A stretch of DNA of 64,000 nucleotides, taken from the NCBI GenBank assembly GCA_903870015.1, contig CAIQBE010000003.1, positions 29,555 to 93,554 of the forward strand, given 5' to 3'. Positions 10,649 through 20,313 of the stretch are shown here, piece by piece (the first letter of the stretch is position 1; every line of letters begins with the position of its first letter). The DNA is from an uncultured Thiotrichales bacterium. Lineage in GTDB: Bacteria > Pseudomonadota > Gammaproteobacteria > Francisellales > CACEW01. The notes beneath the pieces are model-generated. The model had not been told where the DNA came from. It saw only the letters and a list, made by a program, of their open reading frames with translations, and searched no databases. The position numbers and the translations under genes were made by a program.

Positions 10649-10681
10649 AGTTTATCCTTTTTTAATAGATTGCTGATTATT

Positions 10682-11413
10682 CTAAACACCTATAGGTTTG
10701 ATGTCTAGTTGTTTTAGGTGTTTTGTGAGCGTCGTGAAATCATTGTTGGCGTCGCCCTCAATGGAATTAAATGTGAGTAGCTCGCTTTCTTTGAAGCCAG
10801 CACAGTATAGGCGCCTTAGAGCGACTAAATGCCCTGAGGTATTTAGGGCGTTGGCGATGTCTTCGCCTAGGGTTCTTATGTATACGCCCTTGCCGCACAC
10901 GGCCTCAAAAACTATTTCACTAGGTGTATACGAGATGATTTTAAGCTCGTATATTTTTGCGGGTCGCGCTGGGCGTTCTATGGTTTGGCCCATGCGGGCT
11001 AGCTTGTAGAGGGGCTGGCCCTGGTGTTTGATCGCTGAATACATTGGGGGGACTTGCATAATGTCGCCTGTGAATTTTTGCAAGATCTTGTTTAAGTCAT
11101 CTAAGTTAAAAGTTGGGATGGGTTTTTCGTCAATATATTCGCCCTCGGTATCGCCCGTGGTTGTTGACACACCTAGCCTTAGATGGGCGCGATAGCTTTT
11201 GGGCTCTTCGTGCAGGCGCTCTACTAACTTCGTTGCTTTGCCAAAGCAAATCGGCAGCATGCCAGTGGCAAAGGGGTCTAAGGTCCCGACGTAACCTGCC
11301 TTTTTGGCCTTAAATAAACGCTTTACTTTTTGCAGGGCAAAATTGGAGCTCATGTGCTCGGGCTTGTCAAAAACTAAAATTCCGTTAATTTCGTAAACTT
11401 CTTTTTTTTGCAT
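10682..11413 (-). CDS. truB: tRNA pseudouridine-55 synthase, short form without PUA domain
   Basis: TruB makes pseudouridine 55 in the T-loop of tRNAs. The catalytic core is complete: NGILVFDKPEHMSS, GYVGTLDPFATGMLP with the nucleophilic Asp, YSAIKHQGQPLYKLAR, and GKGVYIRTLGEDI. At 243 residues it is about 60-70 shorter than E. coli (314) and ends where the C-terminal PUA-like domain would begin. The stop is clean, and only 33 bases separate it from fabG, so no hidden remnant of the domain follows. It is probably the first gene of truB-fabG-aspS, divergent from accB. Confidence 0.93.
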   Translation of the reverse strand: MQKKEVYEINGILVFDKPEHMSSNFALQKVKRLFKAKKAGYVGTLDPFATGMLPICFGKATKLVERLHEEPKSYRAHLRLGVSTTTGDTEGEYIDEKPIPTFNLDDLNKILQKFTGDIMQVPPMYSAIKHQGQPLYKLARMGQTIERPARPAKIYELKIISYTPSEIVFEAVCGKGVYIRTLGEDIANALNTSGHLVALRRLYCAGFKESELLTFNSIEGDANNDFTTLTKHLKQLDIKPIGV

Positions 11414-11506
11414 TTATATTGCCTAAAATGAAAGGTTTATTATGACTTCAAATGATTTTTATTACAAGCTAAAAATATTTGGTATATACCGTTATGAATG
11501 TTCTAC

Positions 11507-11535
11507 TTGCATTAATTTTTACAATTGTTTATCGT
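11507..11535 (+). promoter_or_regulatory. Candidate promoter of accBC
   Basis: TTGCAT at 11507-11512 and TATCGT at 11530-11535 are separated by 17 bases. They lie about 38 bases before the accB ATG, which has AGAGGAT as ribosome binding site. The 159-base divergent region contains no open frame. Confidence 0.4.
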
Positions 11536-11572
11536 GGGCAACTCGATCTTTTAAAAAGAGGATGAAAAAATT

Positions 11573-12037
11573 ATGAAAATTAACGTAGCGGATTTACAAA
11601 AACTGATTGCCTTGATGGAAAAATCAACTTTATCTGAAATTGAAATCAGTGAAGATACTGAGACTATTCGTTTAACACGCCAAGTTCCTGGCTTTGCCCA
11701 AGCAGCGCCTGTGGCGATGACGCATGCAGTTGCGGCTGCGCCCGCCCCTGCTCCAGTTGCTCCTGTGGCCGCGCCAGCGCCTGCTGCGCCAGCTCAGCCC
11801 GAAGGTCATGTGGTTAAAGCGCCTATGGTAGGGACCGCCTATAATGCCCCCAGCCCCGATGCCCCTCCTTTTGTAAAGGTCGGCGACAAGGTCAAAGTGG
11901 GTGATCCTTTATGTATTATTGAAGCGATGAAAATGATGAATCGTATCGAGGCTGATCATGCTGGGACGATTGTGAGTATTTTAGTGGAAAATGCCAAGCC
12001 AGTTGAGTTTGACCAACCTCTTTTCATTATTCAATAA
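11573..12037 (+). CDS. accB: Biotin carboxyl carrier protein of acetyl-CoA carboxylase
   Basis: AccB carries the biotin that shuttles CO2 between AccC and AccAD in malonyl-CoA synthesis. Three parts are visible: an N-terminal segment (1-45), a Pro/Ala-rich flexible linker (about 46-78), and the biotinyl domain with [11 protein letters not shown], the biotinylated Lys being residue 120. The thumb-like [13 protein letters not shown] segment is present. At 154 residues it matches E. coli (156). It lies 9 bases upstream of accC, forming the standard accBC operon. Confidence 0.97.
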   Translation: MKINVADLQKLIALMEKSTLSEIEISEDTETIRLTRQVPGFAQAAPVAMTHAVAAAPAPAPVAPVAAPAPAAPAQPEGHVVKAPMVGTAYNAPSPDAPPFVKVGDKVKVGDPLCIIEAMKMMNRIEADHAGTIVSILVENAKPVEFDQPLFIIQ

Positions 12038-12046
12038 GGATGATCA

Positions 12047-13390
12047 ATGATTGATAAAATTTTAATTGCAAATCGTGGCGAGATTGCCCTACGTATTTTG
12101 CGCGCCTGTCGAGAGCTGGGAATCAAAACAGTCGCTGTGCATTCGACCGTTGACCGTAGCTTAAAGCATGTTTTACTCTCTGATGAGTCTGTTTGCATCG
12201 GCCCCCCCAGCTCCAAAGAAAGCTATTTGAATATTCCTGCAATTATTAGCGCTGCAGAGTTAACACACGCAACGGCGATTCATCCGGGCTATGGCTTTTT
12301 ATCTGAAAATGCTGACTTTGCTGAGCGCGTTGAAAGCAGTGGTTTTATTTTTATTGGCCCACGTGCCGATAGCATTCGCAAGATGGGGGATAAAGTTGAG
12401 GCGATTAGCACCATGCGTAAGCTCGGCGTGCCTTGCGTGCCTGGCTCTGGCGGGCCCTTGGGCGATGATCGCAATAAAAATATTAAGACTGCTGAAAAGA
12501 TCGGCTATCCTGTCATTATTAAAGCTGCCGGCGGTGGTGGTGGTCGCGGTATGCGCATTGTGCGCTCCGAAGAAAGCCTGATTGAATCCATTGAAATGAC
12601 CAAGGCTGAAGCATTAGCTGCGTTTGGTAATGGCATGGTGTATATGGAAAAGTTTTTAGAAAATCCTCGCCATATTGAAATTCAAATTTTGGGCGATGGC
12701 CGTGGTAATGCCGTGCATTTGGGTGAGCGCGATTGCTCAGTGCAGCGTCGTCATCAAAAAGTGATTGAAGAAGCCCCAGCCCCTGGCATTAATGAAGAGC
12801 AGCGCAAAAAAATTGGCCAAGTCTGTGTGCGCGCCTGTGAAAAATTAAAATATCGCGGCGCCGGAACCTTTGAGTTTTTATACGAGGATAAGCATTTTTA
12901 CTTTATTGAAATGAACACCCGTGTGCAGGTTGAGCATCCTGTGACCGAGTTTATTACGGGTATTGATATTGTGCGCGAACAAATTCGCATTGCCTCGGGT
13001 GAGAAATTTAACCTAAAGCAAAAAGATATCGAAATTCACGGCCATGCCATTGAGTGTCGTATTAATGCTGAAGATCCCGAAACCTTCATGCCCTGCCCTG
13101 GCACAATCAAATTATTTCACGTTCCTGGCGGGCCTGGCATTCGTGTAGATTCGCATATTTACTCAGGATATACCGTGCCACCGAATTATGACTCCATGAT
13201 CGCCAAGGTCATTGCTTATGGCGAAACCCGTGATGTGGCTTTGGCGCGTATGCGTAATGCGCTAAATGAGCTCGTCATTGATGGCATCAAGACTAATATC
13301 GCATTGCATAAGAAAATTCTAAGCGATCCCGGCTTTATCAAGGGTGGAACGAATATCCATTATCTTGAAAAGCATATTATGAAAAAGTAG
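12047..13390 (+). CDS. accC: Biotin carboxylase subunit of acetyl-CoA carboxylase
   Basis: AccC is an ATP-grasp enzyme that carboxylates biotin on AccB using bicarbonate and ATP. The glycine-rich ATP lid [14 protein letters not shown], the catalytic segment [21 protein letters not shown], and [14 protein letters not shown] are all conserved. The length of 447 matches E. coli (449). Its last 14 bases overlap the end of the convergent ARM protein 1 gene. Confidence 0.97.
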   Translation: MIDKILIANRGEIALRILRACRELGIKTVAVHSTVDRSLKHVLLSDESVCIGPPSSKESYLNIPAIISAAELTHATAIHPGYGFLSENADFAERVESSGFIFIGPRADSIRKMGDKVEAISTMRKLGVPCVPGSGGPLGDDRNKNIKTAEKIGYPVIIKAAGGGGGRGMRIVRSEESLIESIEMTKAEALAAFGNGMVYMEKFLENPRHIEIQILGDGRGNAVHLGERDCSVQRRHQKVIEEAPAPGINEEQRKKIGQVCVRACEKLKYRGAGTFEFLYEDKHFYFIEMNTRVQVEHPVTEFITGIDIVREQIRIASGEKFNLKQKDIEIHGHAIECRINAEDPETFMPCPGTIKLFHVPGGPGIRVDSHIYSGYTVPPNYDSMIAKVIAYGETRDVALARMRNALNELVIDGIKTNIALHKKILSDPGFIKGGTNIHYLEKHIMKK

Positions 13391-15446
13391 GGTTGTGGTC
13401 TTTTTTGTGATTGTCTGGTTTTCTTTTAGGGCCACGCAGCGCTTTCTGGACGAAAGGATGTTCTGCGTGGTACCGTGTTAAATCATCTTTCAGGGTTATT
13501 GGGGCTAGATCGCCATGTATTTCTCTGAAAGTAGTCACTTGTGCGCTCGTGCCTAATGCTTCTTCTTGGTCTCTTCGTCTTTTTTTATTGTCGGTTGGTG
13601 TCGATGTAGCCTCCCCTTCATTGATCGCTGGATCCTCGGTCATTAAACTTGCTGATCCTGGAAGATTATCTTTCACGCTGAGCTTGCGCAAGGCTTGTTC
13701 AGCATTGTGCTTTATTTCAGTATTTTCATCCGTTAGTTGCGCCTTTAAGCCCTGCAGCACCCCTTCGGTATTAACGATCGCGATCACATTACTCTTGTCT
13801 CGCATGAGATTAATCAAAGCAGTCGTAGCATAGAACCTAATCAGGGTATTTTTGTCCTGTAATCGTGCTGCTAATGCTTGTAGTACGCCATCACCCTTGC
13901 CAATCGCAGTTATATTTTCCTCTTTTTTCGAAAGATTGCATAAAATGCGTACAGCATCGTATGTAATTATTATCTCCTCTCCCTTTAATTGGGTCACTAA
14001 AGCTTGTAGCACTCCATGGACGTTAGCCATCGGAATTCTGAGCTCATCCAGCATGCTCAGTCGGGCTAAAGTAATTGCGGCGTGGGGTTGAATTCTAACA
14101 TCTGCATCCATTATAGCTCTTACTAAACCTTCTAGCGCCCTAGGAGCATAAGCAATTGCAAGCCAATTTCTATTTTCTCTAGTAAGGCCATCAAAGATAG
14201 TTGCAACATTGAGTCTAATATTATTAGAATCTGTATTTAACAACTGAGCCGCTAACCCTTCTAGCATCCCATCGGTCTGTGCAATTCCAAGTATATTTTG
14301 ATCTGTCATCGCAAGGTGGGCTAAAGTAGCTGTGGCATTAAGCACAATTATAGCGTTTGCGTCTTTTAACTGCACCGCCAATCCTCTCAGTGCTCCAGGG
14401 GTGCTGCTGATCGCAATGGCTCTAAGCTTAGCTCTCATGGCTAAGTGCAGTAAGGCAAGAGTGGCATTATTCCTAATTTCAGCATCTTCGTCCCATAGTC
14501 GCGAGACTAAGCTTTGTAGCACGCCATGGGTGCTAGCAATCGCCGTTCTATTCTCGTTTTTTATGGCAAGGTTCCGCAAGCCAAGTATGGCATTATGCCT
14601 GATTTTGATATCTTCGTTCCTTGACTGCACCACTAAAACTTCTAGCGCGCCAGGGGTATTAGTGATCCTACTTGTATTTTTATCTTCCATTGTAAGATTG
14701 CATAAAGCAATGATAGCATTGCGTTTAATACCAATATTTTCATCTCTTAACCCCGCCACTAAACCTTCTAGTACTCTAGGTGTATTGGCAATCGTCGTTC
14801 TATTTTCATCTTTCATTGCAAGATTGCATAAAGCAAGCGCAGTATTGTGCCTAATTTTATGATCTAGAGAATCCTCTAACAAACAATCTGCTAAACCTTG
14901 TAGCATTCCATGAGCTTTAACAATTGAAACTCTCAGTTCATCTCTTTTAGCAAGGTGACCCAAAGTAGCTGTAATATTGGCCTTCATTTTAATATGTGCG
15001 CCATCAAACCATATTGCTAATTTTTTTTTTGCTCTAGGATCTTCGGCAATCTTGCCTCTACTCTCATCTGTCATAGTAAGGTGAGCCAAAGCAGTACTAG
15101 CACTGTGTCTAATATTAAAATCGGCTACATTCCTGCCTAACCATCTGGCTAAGCCTTCTAGTGCACCACTTGTGTGGGCAATGGCGGCTTTATTTTCATC
15201 TGGCTTTGCAAGGTAAGTCAAAATGGACGCAGCAATTAGGCTGATTCTAATGTCTATATCCCCTAGCCCCTCTATTAAGTTTGTTAATGCTAGAGGTTCT
15301 TTTGCAATCATAGCGCTGCCTTCATCCTCTTTGACAAGATTATGCAAATCATGCATCGCGCGGTGCTTGTCGGTAAACTCTTTTTTATCTTGCAATCTTG
15401 CTACTATGCTTTTCAGTGCTTCCTTTGTTGATGCGGCTCCTATCAT
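13377..15446 (-). CDS. Armadillo-repeat protein 1 with basic, nuclear-localisation-like tail
   Basis: This 689-residue protein is built almost entirely of 13-14 tandem armadillo-type repeats of about 41-43 residues, from residue 25 to about 585. A typical unit reads [19 protein letters not shown], then IANTPGVLEGLVAQLKDEN. The later C-terminus is different: KKRRRD at 621-626 and GPKRK near 672-676 are short basic clusters like monopartite nuclear localisation signals. There is no signal peptide or membrane segment. ARM arrays make curved helical surfaces for protein binding, and in eukaryotes this is the importin and catenin fold. In a bacterium such a gene suggests a translocated host-directed protein; that is inference. 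A near-consensus promoter lies upstream, and its 3' end overlaps accC. Confidence 0.85.
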   Translation of the reverse strand: MIGAASTKEALKSIVARLQDKKEFTDKHRAMHDLHNLVKEDEGSAMIAKEPLALTNLIEGLGDIDIRISLIAASILTYLAKPDENKAAIAHTSGALEGLARWLGRNVADFNIRHSASTALAHLTMTDESRGKIAEDPRAKKKLAIWFDGAHIKMKANITATLGHLAKRDELRVSIVKAHGMLQGLADCLLEDSLDHKIRHNTALALCNLAMKDENRTTIANTPRVLEGLVAGLRDENIGIKRNAIIALCNLTMEDKNTSRITNTPGALEVLVVQSRNEDIKIRHNAILGLRNLAIKNENRTAIASTHGVLQSLVSRLWDEDAEIRNNATLALLHLAMRAKLRAIAISSTPGALRGLAVQLKDANAIIVLNATATLAHLAMTDQNILGIAQTDGMLEGLAAQLLNTDSNNIRLNVATIFDGLTRENRNWLAIAYAPRALEGLVRAIMDADVRIQPHAAITLARLSMLDELRIPMANVHGVLQALVTQLKGEEIIITYDAVRILCNLSKKEENITAIGKGDGVLQALAARLQDKNTLIRFYATTALINLMRDKSNVIAIVNTEGVLQGLKAQLTDENTEIKHNAEQALRKLSVKDNLPGSASLMTEDPAINEGEATSTPTDNKKRRRDQEEALGTSAQVTTFREIHGDLAPITLKDDLTRYHAEHPFVQKALRGPKRKPDNHKKDHNPTFS
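13691..15374 (-). repeat. In-gene tandem armadillo repeats, period about 126 bases
   Basis: The coding region for residues about 25-585 of ARM protein 1 repeats with a period of about 126-129 bases (42-43 codons). The recurring DNA phrases encode ALxxLAMxDEN and GVLEGLxxxL. Units are diverged, so this is an old array with some closer pairs, such as the CNL units near residues 185-270. Confidence 0.7.
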
Positions 15447-15484
15447 ATAAAAATTTCATTATAAAGCTAAAATTAATTAAAATT

Positions 15485-15513
15485 ATTATATATGTATTTT
15501 TTATTAACTGCAA
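15485..15513 (-). promoter_or_regulatory. Strong candidate promoter of ARM protein 1
   Basis: On the minus strand TTGCAG (15513-15508), a 17-base spacer and a perfect TATAAT (15490-15485) precede the ATG at 15446 by about 39 bases. The surrounding region is very AT-rich. Confidence 0.6.
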
Positions 15514-15575
15514 TGTTTTTAAGGAATTGCTTGGCTAGGGGTATTGAGAGCGTTGAGATTTTTAGCTACTTTGTG

Positions 15576-16241
15576 TTACCCAAAATAATGCTCATGCGCC
15601 TGTAGCTCAGCCTCTGTGGCCCTGACAATGCGGAGGGTTTTGGGAATGACTTTGTGCTCGGAGTTAAATAAAGGCACCTCTTCTTCATCTTGCTGCTGGG
15701 TGGTAAATAACTGCTCTTGTCCACCGGTCATGGTGATATAAACCTGTGCTAAGATCTCCGCATCTAGCAACGCTCCGTGAAACGTACGATGAGAATTTTT
15801 GATGTTGTAGCGCTTGCATAAAGCATCGAGTGAGTTGCGCTGGCCGGGATGAAGTTTTCTTGCTACCGCGAGGCTGTCGATGACATCACAATGATCATTG
15901 ATGGTGCCATAAGGATTGCGCCGTAAAAATGAGAGTTCGTAATTTAAAAAGCCTAAGTCAAACTCGGCATTATGAATGATGAGTTCTGCCCCCATAATAA
16001 AGGTCATGATTTCGTCGGCGACTTCAAAAAAGCGCGGCTTATCATTTAAAAATTCGTTGCTTAGACCATGGACTTTTAAGGCTTCTTCGGCGACAGTGCG
16101 ATCGGGGTTGATGTAATAGTGCAGCGTATTGCCTGTGGGTTTACGATCAACTAATTCAATCGCGCCCACTTCAATAATGCGATCTCCTGTCGCGGGATTA
16201 AGGCCTGTGGTTTCGGTATCAAGGACAACTTGACGTAACAT
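15576..16241 (-). CDS. dnaQ: DNA polymerase III epsilon subunit (proofreading exonuclease)
   Basis: This is the 3'-5' exonuclease of the replicative polymerase. The DEDDh motifs are present: ExoI VVLDTETTGL, ExoII HNAEFDLGFLNYE, and ExoIII HGALLDAEILA. GGQEQLF near residues 173-179 fits the clamp-binding pentapeptide at the usual place in epsilon, and the alpha-binding tail follows. The frame opens with TTG at 16253, but the ATG at 16241 has TTGGAAA upstream and aligns with family starts, giving 221 residues. It follows rnhA by 17 bases on the same strand, an arrangement often conserved in gammaproteobacteria. Confidence 0.95.
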   Translation of the reverse strand: MLRQVVLDTETTGLNPATGDRIIEVGAIELVDRKPTGNTLHYYINPDRTVAEEALKVHGLSNEFLNDKPRFFEVADEIMTFIMGAELIIHNAEFDLGFLNYELSFLRRNPYGTINDHCDVIDSLAVARKLHPGQRNSLDALCKRYNIKNSHRTFHGALLDAEILAQVYITMTGGQEQLFTTQQQDEEEVPLFNSEHKVIPKTLRIVRATEAELQAHEHYFG

Positions 16242-16258
16242 GATTTTTTCCAATATTT

Positions 16259-16693
16259 TTATTTAGAAGATCTAATGGCCGCGCAGGCCGCGGCATCGAC
16301 CCTTTCATTTTCAGGATGTCCGGCATGGCCCTTGACCCAATGCCAGCTGATGGTGTGTCCTGCTGTGGCTTCAGAGAGCATTTGCCAGTATTCTTGGTTT
16401 TTAACTGGTTTTTTTTGACTGGTGCGCCAGCCGTTTTTAATCCAGGTAGATAGCCATTCGCTAATGCCTTTTTGAACATACTGTGAGTCGGTGTAAACTT
16501 CAACGTGACAGGGTTTATTTAAGGCTCGTAAGCCCTCAATCACTGCCAGTAATTCCATTTGATTATTAGTAGTATGTTCAACGCGGCCTGAGCCGAGTTT
16601 TTCATATTCATTATACTTTAGCAAATAGGCCCAGCCACCAGGGCCAGGATTGCCTGAACATGCGCCATCCGTGTAAATTCTTACTTTATTCAT
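16259..16693 (-). CDS. rnhA: Ribonuclease HI
   Basis: RNase HI cleaves the RNA strand of RNA-DNA hybrids. The four acidic catalytic residues sit in [32 protein letters not shown] and the NERVD motif after [11 protein letters not shown]. At 144 residues it is close to E. coli (155). Its start overlaps the upstream methyltransferase gene by 8 bases and dnaQ follows, so the three form one unit. Confidence 0.97.
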   Translation of the reverse strand: MNKVRIYTDGACSGNPGPGGWAYLLKYNEYEKLGSGRVEHTTNNQMELLAVIEGLRALNKPCHVEVYTDSQYVQKGISEWLSTWIKNGWRTSQKKPVKNQEYWQMLSEATAGHTISWHWVKGHAGHPENERVDAAACAAIRSSK

Positions 16694-17366
16694 TTTTCAG
16701 TTCTTGTTTTTGTGGGGTTAGGTATTCTGGGTTTGCCAAAGGCGCCAAAATGGGCTTTAGCTCCCAGCTATTTTTTGGTAGCGGACTTAAGGGGGCTACT
16801 TGTTTTTGCGCCTTAATCCAAAAGCCGATCCCCAGGAATGGTACAATATATTTTAAGCATTTTTCAAGCCCGGGGTTTTTGCAGAAGTCAAAATAATGGG
16901 TTTCTATTTGAAAATCAAGCTCTGTGAGTCGTGCTTGAATATCTAAAATTCCGTACCGCTTGCGCGTAATGCAAGTTTTTTTCGCAAAGCGCCGTTGCAT
17001 CACCCTAGCGCATAGACGCATGCGTTCAAAACCATTGATTAATAAAACTCCATCGTGACGCAAAATACGTTTGGCCTCAGTGAGCACTGGCATGATCTCA
17101 TCCACTTCATCAAAAATATGATTCAGAATGATAACGTCAAAAAATTCATTGCCAAAAGGCATTTCGGTATAATTGATGTTACAGGAATTTGCATTGCTAT
17201 TTTTTGGCCCAGCAGTGAATACATGCTGGATGCGATCGAAGGGTAAATTTAAAGGCTCGTGCCCATTGACGATTAAGCCAGCAAAGCCTTGGCAATCCTG
17301 GATTATTTGCGCTAGCTCGTCGCGCTCTTTACCTAAAAATATTGATAGCCGCTCTTGCCTTGCCAT
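16686..17366 (-). CDS. YafS-like class I SAM methyltransferase domain protein
   Basis: The protein has a methyltransferase type 11 core: [40 protein letters not shown] matches motifs II-III and the post-motif helix. Motif I (usually G-x-G-x-G) is degenerate, with the [10 protein letters not shown] region standing in for the acidic loop. The substrate is unknown. E. coli YafS occupies the same place next to rnhA-dnaQ and has similar length (240 versus 226), which supports orthology by context. It is presumably cytoplasmic. Confidence 0.75.
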   Translation of the reverse strand: MARQERLSIFLGKERDELAQIIQDCQGFAGLIVNGHEPLNLPFDRIQHVFTAGPKNSNANSCNINYTEMPFGNEFFDVIILNHIFDEVDEIMPVLTEAKRILRHDGVLLINGFERMRLCARVMQRRFAKKTCITRKRYGILDIQARLTELDFQIETHYFDFCKNPGLEKCLKYIVPFLGIGFWIKAQKQVAPLSPLPKNSWELKPILAPLANPEYLTPQKQELKNE

Positions 17367-17395
17367 GGTGCCTCGCGTATTATGAATGCAGATTT

Positions 17396-17423
17396 TTGCC
17401 TACTCTTGGTATGTCATTATATA
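17396..17423 (+). promoter_or_regulatory. Candidate promoter of mltD
   Basis: TTGCCT at 17396-17401 and TATATA at 17418-17423 are separated by 16 bases. They lie about 29 bases before the mltD ATG, which has GGA eight bases upstream. Confidence 0.4.
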
Positions 17424-17451
17424 CCTGATCGATATTAATTTGGAAATAATT

Positions 17452-18876
17452 ATGCGAGCATCTATTAAATACTTACGGTTAATATTTTTATCGGTGTTGC
17501 TGTTGGTTTTAACGGGGTGTGCCAGTACAGATAGTATTAGCGCCGCCGCGAAAAAGGCGAATTTAGGTATTGCTAGTGATGCTACACCCGAGCAAGTAGA
17601 TAGTGATAATCAAGTCTTGCCCCAAGCCCAAGCGGCATCCAGAGGGGTGGAGTCTATTCAAAAGCCTGGCCCCATGGTAGATGGCAAATATGCTTCTTTG
17701 TGGGACGTGGTTCGCGCAGGCTTTAGCATGAATCATAATTATGATAGCCCGCGAGTCCAATATTTTGTCCAAGCCTATGCGCGCAATCCAGCCCTGATTT
17801 TAGCAATTACGACCGAGGCAAGGCCTTATCTTTATACGATTGTACAATCAATTCAACAAAAAGATTTACCTACAGAATTAGCGTTGCTACCGATTGTTGA
17901 AAGTGGCTTTCGTCCTTATGCCCGCTCCTATTGCGGCGCCTTAGGCATGTGGCAGTTGATGAGTGATACGGCGCGGCGTTTTGGCTTAACCCAAGATAAC
18001 TATTGGTTTAATGGCCGCATGAATGTAGGTGATTCGACGAATGCTGCCTTGGATTATCTAAAATATCTTTACAATTACTTCAACGGCGATTGGCTCTTGG
18101 CGATTGCATCCTACAATGCCGGTGAAGGGACCATACAAAATGCCATTGCACGTAATGAGCGTTTAGGCTTGCCCACTGACTTCTGGTCGTTACGCCTGCC
18201 CTATGCAACTGAAAATTATGTCCCACAATTTTTGGCTTTAGCGATTATTGTGAATGATCCTGAAAAATATGGCGTGACTTTGGCGGACATCCCTAATGCT
18301 CCTATCACCGCAACGGCCAAGATTCCTCAACAGATGAGCTTATCGCAAGCTGCTAAATTTGCAAATATTAATGAATCTGAATTAAAACAGTTAAATCCTG
18401 CCTTTGTTCATGGGGTCACGCCACCCAAATCTAAGGGCGCCTATACGATCAATCTTCCTGTCGATAAAGTTTCCACTTTCGAAGAAAATTGCGCGGCGAA
18501 TCCCGGGGTCACCGGTCTTGAAAATTATTATTATAGCACTGAAGCCCAGGGTTCTTTTTCTTATTACACTGTGCGCAAAGGCGACACCCTAAGCTCCGTT
18601 AGTCGCTTTACGGGTGTGAGTATCGCTAATCTTAAAAAGTATAATCATCTTGGCGCCAAGGGTTTAAAGGTTGGTCAAAAACTTAAATATCCTGTTGATC
18701 ATACTTCGGCTTACAGCAATGTTACTTACGTGGTTAAGACTGGAGACACGCTATCGGGTATTGCTAAAAAATATCATGTCAGCCTCTTTAACTTGATGCA
18801 ATGGAACAACCTAACCAGCCAGTCCCATATTCACGTGGGTGAGCGTTTGGTGGTGCGTAAGAAGGTGCAGTATTAA
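17452..18876 (+). CDS. mltD: Membrane-bound lytic transglycosylase D with LysM repeats
   Basis: MltD is an outer-membrane-anchored murein transglycosylase. The frame opens at 17386, but the ATG at 17452 with GGAAATAATT upstream starts a proper lipoprotein signal (lipobox LTGC), giving 474 residues. The SLT domain has the catalytic Glu in LPIVESGFRPYARS, followed by GALGMWQLMSDTARRFGL and IASYNAGEGTI. Two clear C-terminal LysM motifs start at YYTVRKGDTLSSVS and YVVKTGDTLSGIAKKYHVS, and a weaker one precedes them. The last LysM ends at the C-terminus as in E. coli MltD (452). Confidence 0.92.
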   Translation: MRASIKYLRLIFLSVLLLVLTGCASTDSISAAAKKANLGIASDATPEQVDSDNQVLPQAQAASRGVESIQKPGPMVDGKYASLWDVVRAGFSMNHNYDSPRVQYFVQAYARNPALILAITTEARPYLYTIVQSIQQKDLPTELALLPIVESGFRPYARSYCGALGMWQLMSDTARRFGLTQDNYWFNGRMNVGDSTNAALDYLKYLYNYFNGDWLLAIASYNAGEGTIQNAIARNERLGLPTDFWSLRLPYATENYVPQFLALAIIVNDPEKYGVTLADIPNAPITATAKIPQQMSLSQAAKFANINESELKQLNPAFVHGVTPPKSKGAYTINLPVDKVSTFEENCAANPGVTGLENYYYSTEAQGSFSYYTVRKGDTLSSVSRFTGVSIANLKKYNHLGAKGLKVGQKLKYPVDHTSAYSNVTYVVKTGDTLSGIAKKYHVSLFNLMQWNNLTSQSHIHVGERLVVRKKVQY

Positions 18877-18877
18877 T

Positions 18878-19543
18878 TTATGCGTGTTTTGGCGCAGGCA
18901 CTTGTGCAGTTGCTTTGCTTGATTTAACATCTTTAAATGCAAGTGCATGTTTTGCTATCTTGCTCCTTGCCTCTTTGTCCTCATGCGCGATTGCACTCTC
19001 TAGCCACTGGTTCACTCCTTTTTTAGTAGAGGGCAGCTTAAACTCATGGGGTGGCATGGGTGCATTATAATTGACTATGCCGTAAAACTCTGGATTCTCT
19101 TCATCGCTGTTATCTCCATTTCCAATCGTTCTAATCGCGCCCTTTTGCCACCCCAGCATCATGTCATACATCCGATAATGCTTTCTATCCCTTGATTTTA
19201 AAACTCCTTTGAGTGTGCCATCTACATAAAAACCATATATCTGATTTTCTATAAATGCATGCATTATTTTTTTTAAGTCCTCTGTGTTTGAACCTATCCA
19301 AATATATTGGCCTTTATTTAGGATGGTTGTCCTGGGTGCTTTAGTCAAACTGACTGTTGATTCAGTCCCTCCAAGTGCAGTCTTCATCCATAGCGGATCT
19401 TTCCACAATGGCTTATGCTTCTCCCTTGTAGGCTCGATGCCCCCTATTGCATCTTGATCTGAAGAAAGCGCGAGGCACCATAATAGTATTAATACCATTC
19501 GAAGTAATAAGGGGATGCTGCTCGCGTTGGTTGATTTGGGCAT
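18878..19543 (-). CDS. Secreted hypothetical protein
   Basis: I do not recognise this protein. From the ATG at 19543 it is 221 residues with a likely signal peptide: a short polar start, then IPLLLRMVLILLWCLALSS. The longer frame would start with TTG at 19600 and bury the hydrophobic segment. The mature part is soluble and contains a GQYIWIGSNTEDLKKIMHAFIENQIYGFYVDGT-like alpha/beta region. Its C-terminal quarter is rich in Lys and Ala. No enzyme motif is visible. It is convergent with mltD, one base between stops, and divergent from hslVU. Export to the periplasm or beyond is inferred. Confidence 0.6.
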   Translation of the reverse strand: MPKSTNASSIPLLLRMVLILLWCLALSSDQDAIGGIEPTREKHKPLWKDPLWMKTALGGTESTVSLTKAPRTTILNKGQYIWIGSNTEDLKKIMHAFIENQIYGFYVDGTLKGVLKSRDRKHYRMYDMMLGWQKGAIRTIGNGDNSDEENPEFYGIVNYNAPMPPHEFKLPSTKKGVNQWLESAIAHEDKEARSKIAKHALAFKDVKSSKATAQVPAPKHA

Positions 19544-19669
19544 GTTTGCGCCATAAATTTCTATTAAAATTAATATATCATTATTTAATCCCACCTTCAA
19601 TTTATTTCATATTCTGGCCTCCGAAATGGCACTTACCCGTCTCACTTTTGCTCCATAGTGCGTACCCCT

Positions 19670-19698
19670 CTTGAAATGCCCTCTTCTCATCCCCATAT
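19670..19698 (+). promoter_or_regulatory. Sigma-32 heat-shock promoter of hslVU
   Basis: CTTGAAA at 19670-19676 and CCCCATAT at 19691-19698 are separated by 14 bases. Both halves match the RpoH consensus CTTGAA and CCCCAT-N-T. The element lies about 28 bases before the hslV ATG, leaving room for AAAGGA as ribosome binding site. hslVU is a classic sigma-32 operon in E. coli, so sequence and context agree. Confidence 0.85.
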
Positions 19699-19725
19699 AT
19701 TCTTTAACAACCTAAAGGAACTTCT

Positions 19726-20292
19726 ATGGAAGCGCAAAGCAATATATTTCATGGTACCACCATTCTAGCGGTGCGTCGGGGTGATAAAGTTGTTATTGGT
19801 GGTGATGGCCAGGCGACTCTGGGCAATATGATTGCCAAAGATAATATTTGTAAAGTGCGTAAGCTTTATAAAAATACCATTATTGCAGGATTTGCTGGGG
19901 CGACGGCCGATGCCTTTACTTTGTTTGAACGCTTTGAAGCAAAGCTTGAGGCTTATCAGGGGCACCTTGAGCGCTCGGCTGTTGAGCTCGTGCGTGATTG
20001 GCGCTCTGATCGTGCTTTGCGTCGTTTAGAGGCGATGCTTTTGGTTGCTGATAAACAAACGACTTTGCTTATTTCGGGAAATGGCGATGTTATGGCAGCG
20101 GACAAATATGGCGTGATGTCGATCGGATCGGGCTCGGCTTTTGCGATTTCAGCAGCACGGGCTTTGGTTCAAAACACCAAATTAAATGCCAAAGAAATTG
20201 TGGAGAAGAGCTTAAATATCGCCGCTGATATTTGTATTTACACCAATCACAACTTTACGATCGAAGAGCTTAAATCAGAGGCAAAAGACTAA
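19726..20292 (+). CDS. hslV: ATP-dependent protease proteolytic subunit HslV
   Basis: HslV is the N-terminal-threonine peptidase that forms a double hexamer under HslU. The conserved core starts at [23 protein letters not shown], so the catalytic Thr is residue 11 after a ten-residue leader that must be removed. Such a short propeptide is also seen in some other proteobacterial HslV. The [14 protein letters not shown] segment and [14 protein letters not shown] ending are typical. The length is 188 versus 176 in E. coli. hslU follows 21 bases downstream. Confidence 0.97.
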   Translation: MEAQSNIFHGTTILAVRRGDKVVIGGDGQATLGNMIAKDNICKVRKLYKNTIIAGFAGATADAFTLFERFEAKLEAYQGHLERSAVELVRDWRSDRALRRLEAMLLVADKQTTLLISGNGDVMAADKYGVMSIGSGSAFAISAARALVQNTKLNAKEIVEKSLNIAADICIYTNHNFTIEELKSEAKD

Positions 20293-20313
20293 AATACGCA
20301 AGGATTTTTTATT

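Noticed and set aside
14332..14862. Plus-strand frame of 176 codons inside ARM protein 1
   Set aside because: It is the periodic antisense shadow of the tandem repeats; open antisense frames are expected from repeated codons.
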